Positions 25,573-34,641 of a stretch of DNA of 64,000 nt are shown in pieces; the stretch's first letter is position 1; every line of letters starts with the position of its first letter. The stretch is from Nonomuraea dietziae (lineage in GTDB: Bacteria > Actinomycetota > Actinomycetes > Streptosporangiales > Streptosporangiaceae). The stretch covers positions 3,844,001-3,908,000 of the forward strand of contig NZ_JACIBV010000001.1 of the NCBI RefSeq assembly GCF_014195505.1, written 5' to 3'. The position numbers were made by a program, and so were the translations under genes. Below the pieces are notes generated by a model that did not search any database, was not told the DNA's origin, and saw nothing but the letters and a program-made list of their open reading frames with translations.

Positions 25573-28014
25573 TCAGCTGCCGGGCGGGACGGTGGGACGG
25601 CCCGGCGCGCCGGGCTCCACGCGCCCCGGCTCGCCGTCGGGCCCGAAGTCCTTCGGCACCCACTCGCCCTTGCCCCACTCCCCAGGCGGCACCTCGACGC
25701 TCGGCATCTCCATCGGCCCGATGTCGCTCGCGTTGTCCACCAACGACCTCAACGCCGCATCCGACGGCGGCCTGGCATCCACCGACACCACATCCCCGCC
25801 ATCTTCGGCCCTGCCTGAGGCGGCAGCCGTCGCGTCACTCGCCCGCGTCGGCTCCGGAGGCGACGCCGACCCGGCAGAGGACGCCGACTCGGACTGCTGT
25901 CCCGCGGCGGGGCCTTCGTAGACCGCCCCCCTGGCCGAGGTGGAATCACCACCACCCGACGCCTGGGACGCGGCACCACCAGGATCCACCGAACCCGCGG
26001 CGCCATCAGGACCGAAATCCTTCGGCACCCACTCACCCCTGCCCCACTCCCCAGGCGGCACCTCGACGCTCGGCATCTCCATCGGCCCGATGTCGCTCGC
26101 GTTGTCCACCAACGACCTCAACGCCGCATCCGACGGCGGCCTGGCATCCACCGACACCACATCCCCGCCATCATCGGCCCGGCCCGAGGCGGCGCCCGTC
26201 GTGGCACTCGCCTCCGAGCGCTCCGGAGGCGACGCCGACCCGGCAGAGGACGTCGGCTCGGCAGAGGACGCCGACTCGGACTGCTGTCCCGCGGCGGGGC
26301 CTTCGTAGACCGCCCCCCTGGCCGAGGTGGAATCACCACCACCCGACGCCTGGGACGCAGCACCACCAGGATCCACCGAACCCGCGGCGCCATCAGGACC
26401 GAAATCCTTCGGCACCCACTCACCCCTGCCCCACTCCCCAGGCGGCACCTCGACGCTCGGCATCTCCATCGGCCCGATGTCGCTCGCGTTGTCCACCAAC
26501 GACCTCAACGCCGCATCCGACGGCGGCCTGGCATCCACCGACACCACATCGCCGCCATCATCGGCCCACCCGCCGCTCGCGGTGGCACCGGTGGTCGCGC
26601 CGCTCGTTCCCTCCTGCGGCTGGACGGCCTGCGTCAACGGAGACTCCACCGGCGGCTGCACGGCCGGCGTCAGCGAGGTGTCGACCGGGGGTTGGACGGC
26701 CGGCGTCAACGGAGCCGACGGACCGTTCGACGGCGGCTGCACCGCCGGCGTCAGCGAGGTGTCCACCGGAGGTTGGACGGCCGGCGTCAACGGAGCCGAC
26801 GGACCGTTCGACGGCGGCTGCACCGCCGGCGTCAGCGAGGTGTCCACCGGAGGTTGGACGGCCGGCGTCAACGGAGCCGACGGACCGTTCGACGGCGGCT
26901 GCACCGCCGGCGTCAGCGAGGTGTCCAGCGGTTGGACGGCCGGTGCCAGGGGGGCCGCCGAGCCTTCCATGGAGGGGAGGTCGGTGGGTCGCACCGCTTC
27001 GACGTCGTCCAGGAGATCGGCGATCTCGCGGGCGGTGGGCGGGTCGAGGGGGATCTGCAGGACCTTGACCCCGTCCACCTCCACGACCTGCGGCTTGCCC
27101 GCGTCGCTCTGGTCGATGTCGTCGGGGTGGTCCTTCGCAGGGGTGTCGAGGATGTCCTGGCCAGGCGTGCCGGGTTCGGTGCCCCTGTCGTGGCGGCTGT
27201 CCCTGTCGCCGTCCTTGGGCTGGTCGGTGGCGCTCGGGACGTCCCCGACGCGGGAGTCCGGCTGCGGCGTCGGCCTCGGCTCGGGCGTCTCCCCCGTCTT
27301 CGGGGCGGTCTCGTCGGGCGCGTCCCTCGGCGTCGACTCACTCTTCGGCGCGGGCTCAGGATCCTTCTTGGGCGCCGGCTCCGCAGGTGCGGGGTCTCGC
27401 TTGGACTCCGGCTCGGCAGGCGCGGGATCCTGTTTCGGCTCGGGCTGCGCAGGCGCCGGGTCCTTCCTGGACTCGGGTTCTGGAGGTGTGGGGTCTTTCC
27501 TGGGCACAGGCTCTGTTGGAGCCGGATCCTTCTTGGACTCCGGATCCGCGGGCGTCGGATCCCTCTTGGACTCCGGCTCCGGAGGTGTGGGGTCCTTCCT
27601 GGGGGCGGGGTCGGAGGAGGAGGGAGGGTCGTTCGGGGTCGTGGTCTCGCGAGGGTTGGCCGTCCTGGAGGCGCGATCGTCCTCGCGCGGCTCCTTGGAG
27701 TCCTTCGGCGCGGGATCCTTCGTCTCACCCGAGGCGGGTGTGCCGTTCGGGGAGATGTCCTTGGCCTGCTCCCCCACCCGTGGCGCGGCCTCCTTCTTCT
27801 CCAGCAGCGCCAGCCGCCCCGTGACGTCGCGCGCCATCTCCTCGCACGCGTCGGCCACCTGGGAGGGCCGGTGCGTCACCGGCGTGGCCAGGCCCGCGCT
27901 CCGCGTGGCCTGGGCGACCCTGCTCTCCAGCGAACGCATCTGGACGGCGGCCCGTCGCACCTCGGCCAGCAGGTCACGCACCAGTGTCGGATCCATACCG
28001 TCGAACGAGCCCAT
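25573..28014 (-). CDS. Large low-complexity protein with three classes of repeat, 813 aa
   Basis: Start ATG 28014 (MGSFDGMDPT) has GTGAGG upstream. Residues 1-90 are helical (LVRDLLAEVRRAAVQMRSLE), possibly an ESX/WXG-like head. Then come an ~11-residue array of type KDPAPAEPES (8 units), a 27-residue array of type VDTSLTPAVQPPSNGPSAPL (about 4 units), and three ~55-residue copies carrying GDVVSVDARPPSDAALRSL, GPMEMPSVEVPPGEWGRGEW and VPKDFGPDG. A hydrophilic stretch resembling a folded domain lies in between (VEVDGVKVLQIPLDPPTARE). No signal peptide or anchor is visible, so secretion, if any, would be Sec-independent. A long flexible stalk displaying repeated short motifs is likely. The function is unknown. 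Confidence 0.8.
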   Translation of the reverse strand: MGSFDGMDPTLVRDLLAEVRRAAVQMRSLESRVAQATRSAGLATPVTHRPSQVADACEEMARDVTGRLALLEKKEAAPRVGEQAKDISPNGTPASGETKDPAPKDSKEPREDDRASRTANPRETTTPNDPPSSSDPAPRKDPTPPEPESKRDPTPADPESKKDPAPTEPVPRKDPTPPEPESRKDPAPAQPEPKQDPAPAEPESKRDPAPAEPAPKKDPEPAPKSESTPRDAPDETAPKTGETPEPRPTPQPDSRVGDVPSATDQPKDGDRDSRHDRGTEPGTPGQDILDTPAKDHPDDIDQSDAGKPQVVEVDGVKVLQIPLDPPTAREIADLLDDVEAVRPTDLPSMEGSAAPLAPAVQPLDTSLTPAVQPPSNGPSAPLTPAVQPPVDTSLTPAVQPPSNGPSAPLTPAVQPPVDTSLTPAVQPPSNGPSAPLTPAVQPPVDTSLTPAVQPPVESPLTQAVQPQEGTSGATTGATASGGWADDGGDVVSVDARPPSDAALRSLVDNASDIGPMEMPSVEVPPGEWGRGEWVPKDFGPDGAAGSVDPGGAASQASGGGDSTSARGAVYEGPAAGQQSESASSAEPTSSAGSASPPERSEASATTGAASGRADDGGDVVSVDARPPSDAALRSLVDNASDIGPMEMPSVEVPPGEWGRGEWVPKDFGPDGAAGSVDPGGAASQASGGGDSTSARGAVYEGPAAGQQSESASSAGSASPPEPTRASDATAAASGRAEDGGDVVSVDARPPSDAALRSLVDNASDIGPMEMPSVEVPPGEWGKGEWVPKDFGPDGEPGRVEPGAPGRPTVPPGS
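25632..26561. repeat. Three long near-identical DNA repeats (spacing 369 and 387 bp)
   Basis: Copies at about 25632-25805, 26001-26174 and 26388-26561 share almost all bases. The last two also share flanking sequence back to about 25893. The 18-base difference in spacing is an in-frame insertion in one spacer. All lie inside the 813-residue repeat protein gene, so copy number can change by recombination without breaking the frame. Confidence 0.92.
26640..26945. repeat. 81-bp tandem repeat array, about 3.7 copies
   Basis: The marker CAGCGAGGTG recurs at 26671, 26752, 26833 and 26914, exactly 81 bases apart. Each unit encodes 27 residues of a Pro/Thr/Ser-rich linker in the 813-residue protein, so gain or loss of units stays in frame. 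Confidence 0.92.
27330..27610. repeat. 33-bp degenerate repeats encoding Lys/Asp/Pro/Glu units
   Basis: About eight degenerate 33-base units each encode an 11-residue segment of the form K-[KRQ]-D-P-x-P-x-[EDQ]-P-x-x. The array gives alternating charge and proline, expected to form an extended, wall- or solvent-spanning stalk. Confidence 0.8.
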
Positions 28015-28074
28015 GGGCCTCACGGTAGGTGGCGTGCGCGGCCGTCCGCTTCAGGGATAAACAGACGGCATCAA

Positions 28075-28719
28075 TCAGTCGGTGGCGACGTAACCCACGA
28101 CGCCGCGCAGCTTCTCCACCGAGATGGCGCCCTTCCTGAGCAGCCGGGGCACGGCCGCGGTCAGGTCGAGGATCGAGGACGGCGTGTCGTCGGCGCAGGG
28201 CCCGCCGTCGAGGTAGACGGCGATCGAGTCGCCGAGCTGCTCCTCGGCGTTCTGCGCCGTGGTCGCGGCGGGCGCGCCCGAACGGTTGGCGCTGGAGACC
28301 GCCATCGGGCCCGTCTCCTTGAGCAGGTCGAGCGCCACGGGGTGCAGCGGCATGCGCAGGGCGACCGTGCCCTTGGTGTCGCCGAGGTCCCACGAGAGCG
28401 ACCTGTTCGCCTTGCACACGATCGTCAGAGGGCCGGGCCAGAAGGCGTCGATGAGGTCCTGGCCGTACGCGCCGAGGTCCTCGACCAGGGCGTTGGCCGC
28501 GCGTACGGTGCCCACCAGCACCGGCGGCGGCATGTCGCGCCCACGGCCCTTGGCGTCCAGCAGCGCGGTCACCGCCGACGGGGTGAAGGCGTCGGCGCCG
28601 ATGCCGTAGACGGTGTCCGTCGGCAGCACCACCAGCTCGCCCTTGCGCACGGCAGAAGCCGCGTCGATCAGCCCCGCGGCCTTCTGCTCGGCATCTGCGC
28701 AGTCATAACGTCGTCCCAC
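28075..28719 (-). CDS. tsaC: L-threonylcarbamoyladenylate synthase (YrdC/Sua5 family), 214 aa
   Basis: It makes threonylcarbamoyl-AMP from threonine, bicarbonate and ATP for the t6A modification of ANN-decoding tRNAs. The YrdC fold is clear: GELVVLPTDTVYGIGADAF (substrate lip), the FWPGPLTIV loop, VALRMPLHPVAL and MAVSSANRSGAPAATT. No C-terminal Sua5 domain is present. I chose GTG 28719 (VGRRYDC), whose YDC motif begins related proteins; a TTG nine bases upstream is the alternative. It follows prmC by 11 bases in the usual prfA-prmC-YrdC operon. Confidence 0.92.
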   Translation of the reverse strand: MGRRYDCADAEQKAAGLIDAASAVRKGELVVLPTDTVYGIGADAFTPSAVTALLDAKGRGRDMPPPVLVGTVRAANALVEDLGAYGQDLIDAFWPGPLTIVCKANRSLSWDLGDTKGTVALRMPLHPVALDLLKETGPMAVSSANRSGAPAATTAQNAEEQLGDSIAVYLDGGPCADDTPSSILDLTAAVPRLLRKGAISVEKLRGVVGYVATD

Positions 28720-28730
28720 GGCGAGCAATC

Positions 28731-29585
28731 CTATTCCTGGCCGAACTTGGCGGTGACGAAGCGGTCCCTTCGGGTGAGGTCCTGGCGCAGACGTGCGTCG
28801 CGCCAGCCCTTGTCCTCGGGGAAGAGACGGTAGACCGACTGCCCCTGCTCGTCGGCGTGCTCGACGGCCACCCAGCCGCCCGGCCTGAGCAGTCGGCGGG
28901 CCGTGCGCTCGACGGCCCTGACCTCGTTGAGCCCGTCGGCGCCGCTGCCGTACAACGCCCGTGAGGGGTCGTAGTCGCGCACCTCGGGATCGCGCGGGAT
29001 GGCGCCTGGCGGGATGTAGGGCGGGTTGGAGATGACGAGGTCGACCTTGCCGTTGAGCTCGGGAAGCGCGTCGGCGAGGTCTTCTGGGTGCAGGTGGACA
29101 CGGCCCTGGCCGTGCTCGGCGATGTTGCGCTTGGCCCAGCCGTACGCGTCGGGGTCGACCTCCACCGCGTGCACCTGGGCGAGCGCGACCTCCTGCGCGA
29201 TCGACAGCGCGATGGCGCCCGAACCGGTGCCGAGGTCGACGACCAGGGGTTCGGCGACGTCCATCTCGCGCAGCCGCTCGATGGCCCAGCCGGCGACCAC
29301 CTCGGTCTCGGGGCGTGGCACGAACACACCCGGGCCCACCGCGAGTTCCAGATAGCGGAAGTAGGCGTGTCCCGTGATGTGCTGCAGCGGCTCGCGGGCC
29401 TCACGCCTGGCGACGCCCTCCCAGAAGAGGGCGTCGAAGTCGGCGTCCTTGACCGTGTGGAGCTCGCTTCTGCGCACGCCGTGGACGAACGCCGCGATCT
29501 CCTCCGCGTCGGTGCGCGGGGACGGCACTCCGGCCTCGGCGAGCCGGGCGGTTGCGAGAGCGATCTCGTCCAGCAGGAATGTCAT
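28731..29585 (-). CDS. prmC: Peptide chain release factor N5-glutamine methyltransferase, 284 aa
   Basis: It methylates the glutamine of the GGQ motif in release factors. The SAM-binding region [16 protein letters not shown] and the catalytic [13 protein letters not shown] are intact, after an N-terminal helical domain (residues 1-75) that binds the release factor. Its start overlaps the prfA stop by four bases, placing modifier and substrate in one operon. Confidence 0.95.
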   Translation of the reverse strand: MTFLLDEIALATARLAEAGVPSPRTDAEEIAAFVHGVRRSELHTVKDADFDALFWEGVARREAREPLQHITGHAYFRYLELAVGPGVFVPRPETEVVAGWAIERLREMDVAEPLVVDLGTGSGAIALSIAQEVALAQVHAVEVDPDAYGWAKRNIAEHGQGRVHLHPEDLADALPELNGKVDLVISNPPYIPPGAIPRDPEVRDYDPSRALYGSGADGLNEVRAVERTARRLLRPGGWVAVEHADEQGQSVYRLFPEDKGWRDARLRQDLTRRDRFVTAKFGQE

Positions 29586-30634
29586 GAGTGTTGTGCGAGC
29601 TTCTCCGCCATTTCGGCGTCGATGAGGGCCTGGGTGACTGCGCTCAGTTCTCCGTCGAGCACCTGGTCGAGGTTATACGCCTTGAAGCCGACGCGGTGGT
29701 CGGAGATGCGGTTCTCCGGGAAGTTGTAAGTCCTGATGCGCTCAGAACGGTCCATCGTACGCACCTGGGACTTGCGCTCGGCCTGCGCCGCGGCCTCCGC
29801 CTGCTCCTGCGCCACGGCCAGCAGCCTGGCGCGCAGGATGCGCATCGCCGACTCCTTGTTCTGGAGCTGGCTCTTCTCGTTCTGGCAGGAGACGACCACG
29901 CCGGTCGGCAGGTGGGTGATGCGGACCGCCGAGTCGGTGGTGTTGACGCTCTGCCCGCCGGGGCCCGAGCTCCGGTAGACGTCGATGCGCAGCTCGTTGG
30001 GGTCGATGTTGACCTCGACCTCTTCGGCCTCGGGATAGACCAGCACACCGGTGGCGCTGGTGTGGATGCGGCCCTGCGACTCGGTGACGGGCACCCGCTG
30101 CACGCGGTGGACGCCGCCCTCGTACTTCAGCCTGGACCAGACGCCTTCTTCGCCCTTGGCCTTGATGGCGACGGTGACGTCCTTGTAGCCGCCGAGGTCG
30201 GAGTGCTGGGCGTCGATGATCTCGGTCTTCCAGCCGAGGCGCTCGGCGTAGCGCAGGTACATCCGCAGCAGGTCGCCCGCGAACAGCGCGGACTCCTCGC
30301 CGCCCTCACCCTGCTTGATCTCCATGATGATGTCCTTGTCATCATTGGGGTCTCGCGGGATGAGCAGATGCTTGAGCTTCTCCTCCAGCTTGGGGATGCG
30401 CTCCTCGAGCTGGACGGCCTCCTCGGCGAAGCCCTCGTCCTCGGCGGCGAGCTCCTTGGCGGCGGTGAGGTCGCTTCTGACGCCCTCGAGCTCGCGGTAG
30501 GTGCCGACGATGGGGGTCAGCTGGCGGTAACGCCTGCCGAGCGTGCGGGCCTTGTTCTGGTCTGCGTGCACGGCGGGGTCCGCGAGCTGCTGCTCCAGCT
30601 CGGCGTACTCACTGAGTAGTTCGTCGAGATTCAC
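29582..30634 (-). CDS. prfA: Peptide chain release factor 1, 350 aa
   Basis: It reads UAA and UAG stop codons and triggers peptide release. The codon-recognition PxT-type motif appears in [20 protein letters not shown], and the catalytic GGQ in [20 protein letters not shown]. The length is slightly short of the usual ~355-360. It sits between rpmE and prmC. Confidence 0.97.
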   Translation of the reverse strand: MNLDELLSEYAELEQQLADPAVHADQNKARTLGRRYRQLTPIVGTYRELEGVRSDLTAAKELAAEDEGFAEEAVQLEERIPKLEEKLKHLLIPRDPNDDKDIIMEIKQGEGGEESALFAGDLLRMYLRYAERLGWKTEIIDAQHSDLGGYKDVTVAIKAKGEEGVWSRLKYEGGVHRVQRVPVTESQGRIHTSATGVLVYPEAEEVEVNIDPNELRIDVYRSSGPGGQSVNTTDSAVRITHLPTGVVVSCQNEKSQLQNKESAMRILRARLLAVAQEQAEAAAQAERKSQVRTMDRSERIRTYNFPENRISDHRVGFKAYNLDQVLDGELSAVTQALIDAEMAEKLAQHS

Positions 30635-30676
30635 CGTGCGTCCTTCTTCCGCTTTGTCGCCGCCTCTTCACCAAGA

Positions 30677-30718
30677 ACGCCGACCCGGGCGCGCGCATGC
30701 GCGTCTCCGGGCCGGCGT
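30677..30718 (-). terminator. Hairpin after rpmE
   Basis: ACGCCGACCCGG at 30677-30688 pairs with CCGGGCCGGCGT at 30707-30718, with one wobble, across an 18-base GC-rich loop. It lies just after the rpmE stop (30727) and before prfA on the same strand, so it probably limits read-through from the ribosomal protein gene. Confidence 0.65.
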
Positions 30719-30726
30719 CAGGGAAG

Positions 30727-30942
30727 CTACTTGCTGGCCTTCTTGCCGAAGCGCTGCTCGAAGCGCGCCACGCGACCGCCGGTGTCGAGGATCTTCTGCT
30801 TGCCCGTGTAGAACGGGTGGCAGGCGGAGCACACGTCGGCGTGGATGGAGCCGTTCTTCGCGGTGCTACGCGTGGTGAAGGTGTTGCCGCAGGTGCAGGT
30901 CACCTGGGTCACGTTGTACTCGGGGTGGATGTCGCGCTTCAT
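30727..30942 (-). CDS. rpmE: 50S ribosomal protein L31 (bL31), zinc-binding form, 71 aa
   Basis: ATG 30942 (MKRDIHPEY) has AAAGGAC upstream; the 19 residues of longer open frame are not family-like. The zinc ligands are present in VTCTCGNTF and [12 protein letters not shown], so this is the C+ form. Actinobacteria often hold a second, Cys-less L31 under zinc control elsewhere. The C-terminus ends in a basic tail, [12 protein letters not shown]. Confidence 0.96.
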   Translation of the reverse strand: MKRDIHPEYNVTQVTCTCGNTFTTRSTAKNGSIHADVCSACHPFYTGKQKILDTGGRVARFEQRFGKKASK

Positions 30943-31192
30943 TGCAAGTCCTTTCGGGGTGCGGTCGCCGGGTCGCTCGTACGGCTTGCGCGCTGACACA
31001 CTGAGTGATTTCGCGCGCGGCGGGAACCGGTACCGCTTTCGGTTCAGCTACCAGTGTGCCAGATCCTTCAACCATCCCAGGCCACAGGTCATTCCACGCG
31101 ATCCGATGGACGGCTCGAATCAGCCCCAGTAGTCTCAAACGTCCAATCCGTAACTTTTCTCACATATACACCGATGCAAGGGGCCCCATCAC

Positions 31193-32287
31193 ATGAAGAA
31201 AAGGATGCGGTTGCTGCTGGCGACCGCAACGGGGGTGGCTGTGCTCGTCGGGGGCGCCAGCCTCTCCTCGGCCAGCGCATCCGTGTCGCAGGCGGCGTAC
31301 GTGGCCGCCGACGACATCACGAACGTCTCCATGAGCGGCAGCGCCTACGTGCCCGCGGACAAGGAGATCGAGGTCGGCTTCACCTTCGCGGTGGCCAACC
31401 CGCTCGGCACCGGCGACGGGCCGACCACGGACGCCGACAAGGTCGCGGTCACCTCCGCCGATATCACCCCGCCCGGCAAGAGCGCGAAGGCGGTGTCGCT
31501 CACCTACACCGCGCCCGCCAACCTCACCGATGCGACGCAGAAGCGCCCGGCGTCCGCTTCGGGCAGCGGCAAGTTCACCATCACCAAGGACGACCCGTCC
31601 GGTGACTGGACCTTGAAGATCGTGACCTCCCGCGGCACGAACAGCTTCACCGTCAAGGTGGCAGGCAAGCAGGGCATCACCGGCGCCTCGGTCAACCCGA
31701 ACCCGGTCAACCTGGTCAAGGGTCAGGAGGTCAAGGTCACCGTCCAGGCGGCGGTGAAGGACGCCTCCCTCGTCAGCGCCAAGATGACGAGCGACACCAC
31801 CTCCGAGTACTACGACCTCGGCAGCCTCGAGCTCGGCACGGACGGCTACTACACCGGCACCGTCTACTTCACCGACGACAGCGCGCCGGGCGAGTGGACG
31901 CTGGAGATCTCCGCGAACCGCGGCGGCGAGACGCTCAAGGGCGTCGGCGCGTTCACGGTGAACGCGCCGAGCGGCGGCGCCTCGAAGAAGGCCAAGTCGA
32001 AGGTCACGCTGGGCGCGCCCGCCAAGAGCAAGGTCAGCAAGGCCTTCAAGCTGTACGGCAAGGTCTACCGCGGCTCCAAGGCGTACGCGGGCAAGATCGT
32101 GGAGGTGTACTTCAAGAAGAAGGGCACCACGAAGTACAAGTTCATGGGCTTCGCCAAGGCCAGCTCGACCGGCAAGTACTCCAAGGCGGTCAAGCAGCGC
32201 TACGACGGCTACTGGCGCGTCAAGGTCCCCGCCACCAGCAAGACCTACGGCTCCTGGTCCAGCCAGAAGTTCGTGGACGTGAAGTAA
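31193..32287 (+). CDS. Secreted beta-rich protein with Lys/Tyr-rich C-terminal domain, 364 aa
   Basis: A Sec signal peptide is clear (MKKRMRLLLATATGVAVLVG, likely cut after ASA near residue 30). The mature protein shows Ig-like beta repeats with similar endings (DPSGDWTLKIVTSRG near residue 140 and APGEWTLEISANRGG near 235). After a GGASKK linker, a ~95-residue very basic domain rich in Lys, Tyr and Gly follows (SKAFKLYGKVYRGSKAYAGK, YDGYWRVKVPATSK). No LPXTG or anchor is seen. Its basic tail suggests binding to anionic wall polymers (inference). A perfect terminator hairpin follows it. I do not recognise the family. Confidence 0.85.
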   Translation: MKKRMRLLLATATGVAVLVGGASLSSASASVSQAAYVAADDITNVSMSGSAYVPADKEIEVGFTFAVANPLGTGDGPTTDADKVAVTSADITPPGKSAKAVSLTYTAPANLTDATQKRPASASGSGKFTITKDDPSGDWTLKIVTSRGTNSFTVKVAGKQGITGASVNPNPVNLVKGQEVKVTVQAAVKDASLVSAKMTSDTTSEYYDLGSLELGTDGYYTGTVYFTDDSAPGEWTLEISANRGGETLKGVGAFTVNAPSGGASKKAKSKVTLGAPAKSKVSKAFKLYGKVYRGSKAYAGKIVEVYFKKKGTTKYKFMGFAKASSTGKYSKAVKQRYDGYWRVKVPATSKTYGSWSSQKFVDVK

Positions 32288-32306
32288 CACCCTCTGGTTG
32301 AACCGA

Positions 32307-32333
32307 TGGCCCGCTCCTCGAAGGAGCGGGCCA
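32307..32333 (+). terminator. Perfect 12-bp terminator hairpin after the secreted protein
   Basis: TGGCCCGCTCCT at 32307-32318 pairs perfectly with its complement at 32322-32333 across a three-base loop. It starts 20 bases after the stop codon. Confidence 0.85.
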
Positions 32334-32497
32334 TTCGTCTTTGGACGGCTCGCGAAGACGGGCCGCTGGGAATCCCCCACGGCCACGTGTCCCGGATCGA
32401 GGCCGGTGACCTGGAGTCGACGAGCCGGTACCACCTGAGCCGCCGGCGAGGACCAGGTGAGGGCGTGGGGCGCCAGGCCCTCACCGGGCGAGCCCAG
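32334..32497. other. Intergenic stretch with a possible XRE-type coding remnant
   Basis: No complete gene was found between the secreted protein terminator and the rho terminator. On the plus strand about 32360-32440 can be read as LGIPHGHVSRIEAGDLES followed by TSRY. This resembles the recognition helix of short XRE-family antitoxin-type regulators, but the start and the rest of the domain are missing. It may be a decayed gene. Confidence 0.3.
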
Positions 32498-32564
32498 GGG
32501 ACCGTGCCGTCGTGGGGACGTCCCCATACGACACGGTCCCGGCCCCAGGAATCGGGGCCGGGAC
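32498..32564 (-). terminator. Overlapping hairpins downstream of rho
   Basis: One ~20-bp stem spans 32498-32540 (loop near 32519). A perfect 11-bp stem, GTCCCGGCCCC with GGGGCCGGGAC, spans 32536-32564. They share the bases at 32536-32540, so they exclude each other. They end 17 bases before the rho stop codon region on the minus strand and also face the plus-strand gene. Confidence 0.75.
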
Positions 32565-32580
32565 CGTGCGGGTGGTGCTG

Positions 32581-34641
32581 TCAGTCGCGTTCGGAGCTGA
32601 CCGTGGTCTTCTGGACCTGGAGGAGGAACTCCGCGTTGGACTTCGTCTCCTTCATCTTCTCCAGAAGCAGCTCCAGGGCCTGCTGCATGTCCAGCGCGTG
32701 GAGGACCCTGCGCAGCTTCCAGGTGATCTGGAGCTCGTCCTTGCCCATGAGGATCTCTTCCTTACGGGTGCCGGACGCGTCGACGTCCACCGCGGGGAAG
32801 ATGCGCTTGTCGGCCAGGGAGCGGTTGAGCTTGAGCTCCGCGTTGCCGGTGCCCTTGAACTCCTCGAAGATGACCTCGTCCATCTTGGACCCGGTCTCGA
32901 CCAGGGCCGTGGCGAGGATCGTCAGCGAGCCGCCGTTCTCGATGTTGCGCGCGGCGCCGAAGAAACGCTTCGGCGGGTAGAGCGCGGTCGAGTCGACACC
33001 ACCGGACAGGATGCGTCCGGACGCCGGGGCCGCCAGGTTGTAGGCGCGGCCGAGACGGGTGATGGAGTCGAGCAGGACGACCACGTCGTGGCCCAGCTCC
33101 ACCAGACGCTTGGCGCGCTCGATGGCGAGCTCGGCGACGGTGGTGTGGTCCTCGGCGGGACGGTCGAAGGTCGAGTGGATGACCTCGCCCTTGACCGAGC
33201 GCTGCATGTCGGTGACCTCTTCGGGCCGCTCGTCCACGAGCACGACCATCAGGTGGCACTCGGGGTTGTTGCGGGTGATCGCGTTGGCGATCGACTGCAG
33301 CACCATCGTCTTACCGGCCTTGGGCGGGGAGACGATGAGGCCGCGCTGGCCCTTGCCGATCGGGGCCACGAGGTCGATGATCCTCGTGGTCAGGATGTTG
33401 GGCTCGGTCTCCAGGCGCAGCCGCTCCTGCGGGTAGAGCGGGGTCAGCTTGTTGAAGTCGGGCCTGTTGCGGGCCTGCTCCGGGTCCATGCCGTTGACGG
33501 TGTCGAGGCGGACCAGGGCGTTGAACTTCTCCCTGCGCTCGCCGTCGCGCGGCTGGCGGACGGCGCCGGTGATGACGTCGCCCTTGCGCAGGCCGTTGCG
33601 GCGGATCTGGGCCAGCGACACGTAGACGTCGTTGGAGCCGGGCAGGTAGCCGCTGGTCCTGACGAACGCGTAGTTGTCGAGGATGTCCAGGATGCCGGCG
33701 ATCGGGATGAGCACGTCGTCGTCGCTGACCACGGGCTCGTTGCTGTCGAAGCGGTCACGGCCGCGGCCGCGGTTGCGCTCCCTGAACCTGCCGCGCCTGC
33801 CGCGCCCGCGCTCGTCGTCGTCGCCACCGCCGCGCGGGTCCTGGCCGCGGTCGGGACCACGGTCCTGACCACGGTCGGCGCCACGGTCAGCGCCACGGTC
33901 AGCGCCGCGGTCCTGGCCACGGTCACGGTCGGCGCCGCGGTCACGGTCCTGGACGCGCTCACGGTCCTGAGCACGGTCCTGGACGCGGTCGCCGCGGTCG
34001 CGGGTGCGCTCGGCGTCGGTGCGCTGCGGCTGCTGCTCGGAGCGCTCGCCGCGCTCCTGGCGGTCGCTGCCGCGCTCCTGGCGCTCGCCACGCTCGCCGC
34101 GCTCGCGGCGGCTGCGGCGCTCACCACGGTCGCGACGGCTCTCGCCACGGTCGCGGCCGTCGGCCTGGTTGTCGTTCTGCTGCTGCTCCACGACGGGCTG
34201 CTGCTGCTCCACGACCGGTGCGGCAGCCGCCGCGACAGGCTCGGGAGCCGCGACGGGCTCGGGGGTGGCGACAGTCTCTGCGGCCGCGGCGGGGCGGGAA
34301 CGTTCCCGACGGCTGCGGGCGGGGCGCTCGGCCACGGCCGGGGCCTCCGCGACGGCGGGGGCGGCGGGCGCCTCCGCGGCGGGGGCGGCGGGGGCGCTGT
34401 CACCGGCGCCGACTCCCTGCTTCTCCTGGATACGCGCGATGAGCTCGCTCTTGCGCATCCGCCCGGTCCCGCTGATGCCCAGCTCGGCGGCAATCTTCTG
34501 CAGCTCGGGCAGCACCTTCGCGGACAGTCCGGTGCCGGAGCGACGCGCGCGAGGCTTGGCCGCGGCGCGGGTGGGGGTGTCGCCGGACGCGCTCGCGGAC
34601 GAGCCGGAAGCGTCGGAGAGGAGTTCGGTGGTGTCGCTCAA
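32581..34641 (-). CDS. rho: Transcription termination factor Rho with long Arg/Asp-rich insertion, 686 aa
   Basis: This RNA-dependent hexameric helicase/ATPase ends transcripts. Order: a SAP-like Rho_N segment ([20 protein letters not shown], about 40-75), a ~220-residue low-complexity insert with Ala/Pro-rich then Arg/Asp/Gly-rich repeats (for example [17 protein letters not shown]), the cold-shock RNA-binding domain ([20 protein letters not shown]) and the ATPase core with P-loop [12 protein letters not shown] and [13 protein letters not shown]. coli Rho is 419 residues; the extra length is the insert, typical of high-GC actinobacteria and able to bind RNA more loosely. It follows thrB on the same strand. 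Confidence 0.97.
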   Translation of the reverse strand: MSDTTELLSDASGSSASASGDTPTRAAAKPRARRSGTGLSAKVLPELQKIAAELGISGTGRMRKSELIARIQEKQGVGAGDSAPAAPAAEAPAAPAVAEAPAVAERPARSRRERSRPAAAAETVATPEPVAAPEPVAAAAAPVVEQQQPVVEQQQNDNQADGRDRGESRRDRGERRSRRERGERGERQERGSDRQERGERSEQQPQRTDAERTRDRGDRVQDRAQDRERVQDRDRGADRDRGQDRGADRGADRGADRGQDRGPDRGQDPRGGGDDDERGRGRRGRFRERNRGRGRDRFDSNEPVVSDDDVLIPIAGILDILDNYAFVRTSGYLPGSNDVYVSLAQIRRNGLRKGDVITGAVRQPRDGERREKFNALVRLDTVNGMDPEQARNRPDFNKLTPLYPQERLRLETEPNILTTRIIDLVAPIGKGQRGLIVSPPKAGKTMVLQSIANAITRNNPECHLMVVLVDERPEEVTDMQRSVKGEVIHSTFDRPAEDHTTVAELAIERAKRLVELGHDVVVLLDSITRLGRAYNLAAPASGRILSGGVDSTALYPPKRFFGAARNIENGGSLTILATALVETGSKMDEVIFEEFKGTGNAELKLNRSLADKRIFPAVDVDASGTRKEEILMGKDELQITWKLRRVLHALDMQQALELLLEKMKETKSNAEFLLQVQKTTVSSERD

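Noticed and set aside
25632..26945. CRISPR-like repeated DNA
   Set aside because: The repeats are long, unequal, in frame within one gene and without unique spacers or cas genes.
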